From contig SFNX01000009.1 in the NCBI GenBank assembly GCA_004552595.1, positions 1 through 33,722 on the forward strand: a DNA stretch of 33,722 bases, given 5' to 3'. The DNA is from Lachnospiraceae bacterium (GTDB lineage: Bacteria; Bacillota; Clostridia; Lachnospirales; Lachnospiraceae). Shown here one piece after another: positions 32,275 to 33,722 of the stretch. Position numbers and translations under genes: made by a program. Every line of letters begins with the position of its first letter. Position 1 is the stretch's first letter. The notes beneath the pieces were generated by a model. That model was not told where the DNA came from, made no database searches, and saw only the letters and a list, made by a program, of their open reading frames with translations.

Positions 32275-33138
32275 ATGCAGACAGATAATTTTAAGACATC
32301 AGATGGTATGGGTATTCATGCACGTAGAGCACTTGCTTACATCGTACTCATACTTATAAGCTTTTTATGCTTGGTTTGGTTCTATATTTTGTTTATTAAC
32401 GCAACAAGAGCACATTCAGAGCTTACAAAGGGATTTACAATTATTCCAAGTACATTCCTTGCACAGAACTGGAAAACACTTGTTACGGGTACTCTTCCAA
32501 TTTGGAGAGGACTTATAAACAGCTTGATTGTTGCCGGCTTAACAGCTGCACTTTCAACATATTTCTCAACAGTAACAGCCTATGCAATCCATGTATACAG
32601 ATTCCCGGGCCGTAAGTTTATTCAGAGCTTCATCCTTGCAATCATGATGATTCCTACACAGGTTACAGCTCTTGGTTTCGTAAACTTCATGAGAAAATTA
32701 AAACTTATGGATACATTTATTCCACTTATTGTTCCTGCAATTGCAGCACCGGCTGTTTTCTTCTACATGAAGCAGTACTTAACAGGTGCACTTCCTTTAT
32801 CAATTGTAGAAGCATCAAGAATTGACGGTGCATCAGAATTTAGAACATTTAACGAAATCGTATTACCGATTGTTAAACCTGCTATAGCAGTACAGGCGAT
32901 CTTCTCGTTTGTAACAAGCTGGAACAATTACTTCCAGCCGGCCCTCATTCTTCAGACAGATACTAAGAAGACATTACCTATTCTTATTGCACAGTTACGT
33001 GCTGCAGACTGGTTGAAGTTTGATATGGGACAGGTTTATGTAATGATTTTATTCTCAATCGCGCCCGTTATAGTTGTTTACTTATTCCTTTCTAAGTACA
33101 TTGTCGAGGGTATCGCCCTTGGTTCTGTTAAAGGTTAA
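32275..33138 (+). CDS. Sugar ABC transporter permease (MalG/UgpE type)
   Basis: The 287-residue protein has six membrane helices and the EAA-loop EASRIDGASEFRTFNEIVLP, followed by the usual VTSWNNYFQPALIL region. It is the second subunit of the importer. Ribosome site AGGAGGTGA (32261-32269) precedes the ATG; a 13-base gap follows the first permease. A strong terminator follows, so no ATPase gene belongs to this operon. Confidence 0.94.
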   Translation: MQTDNFKTSDGMGIHARRALAYIVLILISFLCLVWFYILFINATRAHSELTKGFTIIPSTFLAQNWKTLVTGTLPIWRGLINSLIVAGLTAALSTYFSTVTAYAIHVYRFPGRKFIQSFILAIMMIPTQVTALGFVNFMRKLKLMDTFIPLIVPAIAAPAVFFYMKQYLTGALPLSIVEASRIDGASEFRTFNEIVLPIVKPAIAVQAIFSFVTSWNNYFQPALILQTDTKKTLPILIAQLRAADWLKFDMGQVYVMILFSIAPVIVVYLFLSKYIVEGIALGSVKG

Positions 33139-33163
33139 GAGAAAGCATACTATAAAGAATTTG

Positions 33164-33197
33164 CTCCGCCGAGACAATATCCCGGCGGAGTTTTTTT
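33164..33197 (+). terminator. Terminator of the ABC importer operon
   Basis: CTCCGCCG (33164-33171) pairs with CGGCGGAG (33183-33190) across an eleven-base loop and is followed by seven T. Confidence 0.93.
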
Positions 33198-33221
33198 GAA
33201 GTCGGAATACATTTAGCTGGT

Positions 33222-33497
33222 ATAATCAGCATGGACATCCTCCGTAATGGAATAATTATTACTTGCATCTTTACAAGTTATTAGTTGCGGGTTTCATCAG
33301 CACAGGGCATCCGTCAGGATGCTAAAGAAATAAAACAGGTCCCTACGTCATGCTTGCATGTAAGTAGGGATTGTTTTATTTCTTGTAGAGTAATAAATAG
33401 AGGGTTCCCTTGTAAAAGGAACCCTCTATTTATTACCTGTGCTGATGTATTTAATTGATCACAAGCGCGGATGCACTTGATTATTCATGCTGATTAT
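33222..33497 (+). repeat. Nested palindromic element or structured RNA, about 276 bp
   Basis: Ends: ATAATCAGCATG (33222-33233) is the perfect inverse of CATGCTGATTAT (33486-33497). Inside, CATCAGCACAGG (33295-33306) pairs with CCTGTGCTGATG (33436-33447), closing three hairpins: GCATCC-GTCA-GGATGC (33307-33322); a long stem AAGAAATAAAACA...TCCCTAC (33325-33346 with 33364-33384, one bulge); and an 18-base perfect stem starting TAATAAATAGAGGG (33391-33408 with 33418-33435). A further 7-base stem GGATGCA / TGCATCC (33469-33475 with 33497-33503) overlaps the outer arm. A TGG-TATAAT extended -10 box (33218-33226) overlaps the left end, so it may be transcribed to the right. No open reading frame of note. 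RNA gene or MITE-like mobile palindrome are both possible. Confidence 0.7.
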
Positions 33498-33516
33498 GCA
33501 TCCTGTCCTCAAAAAA

Positions 33517-33566
33517 CTCCGCCGGTCGATTTTGGCGAGCCTTCACATGAGGCGCGAAGCGCCGAA
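33517..33566. other. Small hairpin cluster and C-rich tract
   Basis: Three GC-rich hairpins occur in a row: CTCCGCC with GGCGAG (33517-33539, one bulge, with AAAAAA before it), GCCTT-CACAT-GAGGC (about 33540-33554), and GGCGC-GAA-GCGCC (about 33552-33564). A C-rich stretch (CTCCCCCACCCC) follows. On the minus strand the first one ends in a T run and could terminate leftward transcription; on the plus strand it has no T run. Function unknown. Confidence 0.5.
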
Positions 33567-33605
33567 TGCTCCCCCACCCCACCACAGAAATTTCACAATT
33601 ATTTG

Positions 33606-33634
33606 TTGACATTATTTGCCTAATGGAGTATATT
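33606..33634 (+). promoter_or_regulatory. hrcA promoter
   Basis: A perfect TTGACA (33606-33611), a 17-base spacer and TATATT (33629-33634) predict transcription start near 33641, immediately before CIRCE. Confidence 0.9.
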
Positions 33635-33645
33635 ATGTACAGATG

Positions 33646-33672
33646 TTAGCACTCCACTTAAACGAGTGCTAA
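33646..33672 (+). promoter_or_regulatory. CIRCE operator (HrcA binding site)
   Basis: TTAGCACTC (33646-33654), nine bases, GAGTGCTAA (33664-33672) is an exact match to the CIRCE consensus that HrcA binds to repress class I heat-shock genes. It starts just downstream of the predicted transcription start. Confidence 0.98.
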
Positions 33673-33699
33673 CAGAAATAAAAGATAGAAGGAGCGACT

Positions 33700-33722
33700 A
33701 TGGAACTTGACCAGCGTAAAAA
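33700..33722 (+). CDS. hrcA: Heat-shock repressor HrcA, first codons only
   Basis: Only MELDQRK is visible before the window ends. This matches the usual HrcA start (MELDERK) and lies behind CIRCE with ribosome site AAGGAG (33689-33694). HrcA represses its own operon (hrcA-grpE-dnaK-dnaJ in Firmicutes). The rest of the gene is outside the window; assignment relies on context plus the first seven residues. Confidence 0.85.

Overview
The window looks like chromosomal core DNA of a motile, anaerobic, low-GC Gram-positive bacterium of the Lachnospiraceae type (Butyrivibrio / Pseudobutyrivibrio / Roseburia relatives). The clues are the gdpP-rplI-dnaB cluster, MecA, a pyruvate formate-lyase (PFL) fermentation module, a CIRCE-controlled hrcA, an Ala/Glu/Pro-rich lipoprotein solute-binding protein, and a preference for ATP-, AGGAGG- and TATAAT-type signals. 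This genus-level guess is inference. No rRNA, tRNA, CRISPR array, prophage or transposase gene was seen.

Layout. 1-1903: 3' end of a nickel-cofactor gene (larC) overlapping a FliB-like lysine N-methylase. 1975-5814: gdpP-rplI-dnaB. 5904-9721: an anaerobic pyruvate-cleavage module made of a ferredoxin, a PFL that stops before its glycyl-radical domain, two small proteins that both resemble that domain's start, and the PFL activating enzyme. Only the second small protein carries the radical glycine. 9813-10782 (minus): mecA followed by a DUF1858 redox-disulfide protein. 10783-11440: no protein gene, but a well-formed promoter followed by a hairpin-rich stretch of about 265 nt that is probably a structured non-coding RNA. 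11441-17124: a plus-strand run with a membrane-anchored GH18 protein, Sua5/TsaC, RpiB, Upp, dCMP deaminase and a coiled-coil SleB-type cell-wall hydrolase. 17128-17607 (minus): DUF402 protein. 17785-25111: complete F1Fo ATP synthase operon (atpZ, I, B, E, F, H, A, G, D, C) with a two-copy 75-bp hairpin repeat between atpG and atpD. 25172-29513: chemoreceptor, unknown membrane protein, histidine phosphatase, RfbD-like reductase. 29643-33138: carbohydrate ABC importer (binding protein and two permeases, no ATPase). 33139-33699: a large nested palindrome or structured RNA, then the hrcA promoter with CIRCE. 33700-end: first codons of hrcA.

How it works together. The PFL module turns pyruvate and CoA into acetyl-CoA and formate; the activating enzyme puts the radical on the separate 80-residue subunit, and the adjacent ferredoxin is a plausible electron donor. 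The ATP synthase c subunit carries the residues typical of sodium-coupled rotors. The strongest candidate for an undescribed system is the split PFL with its partner: a cysteine-bearing 67-residue protein that keeps the N-terminal part of the radical domain but has lost the radical loop. Second are the two structured non-coding elements (10958-11222 and 33222-33497) and the atpG-atpD repeat.
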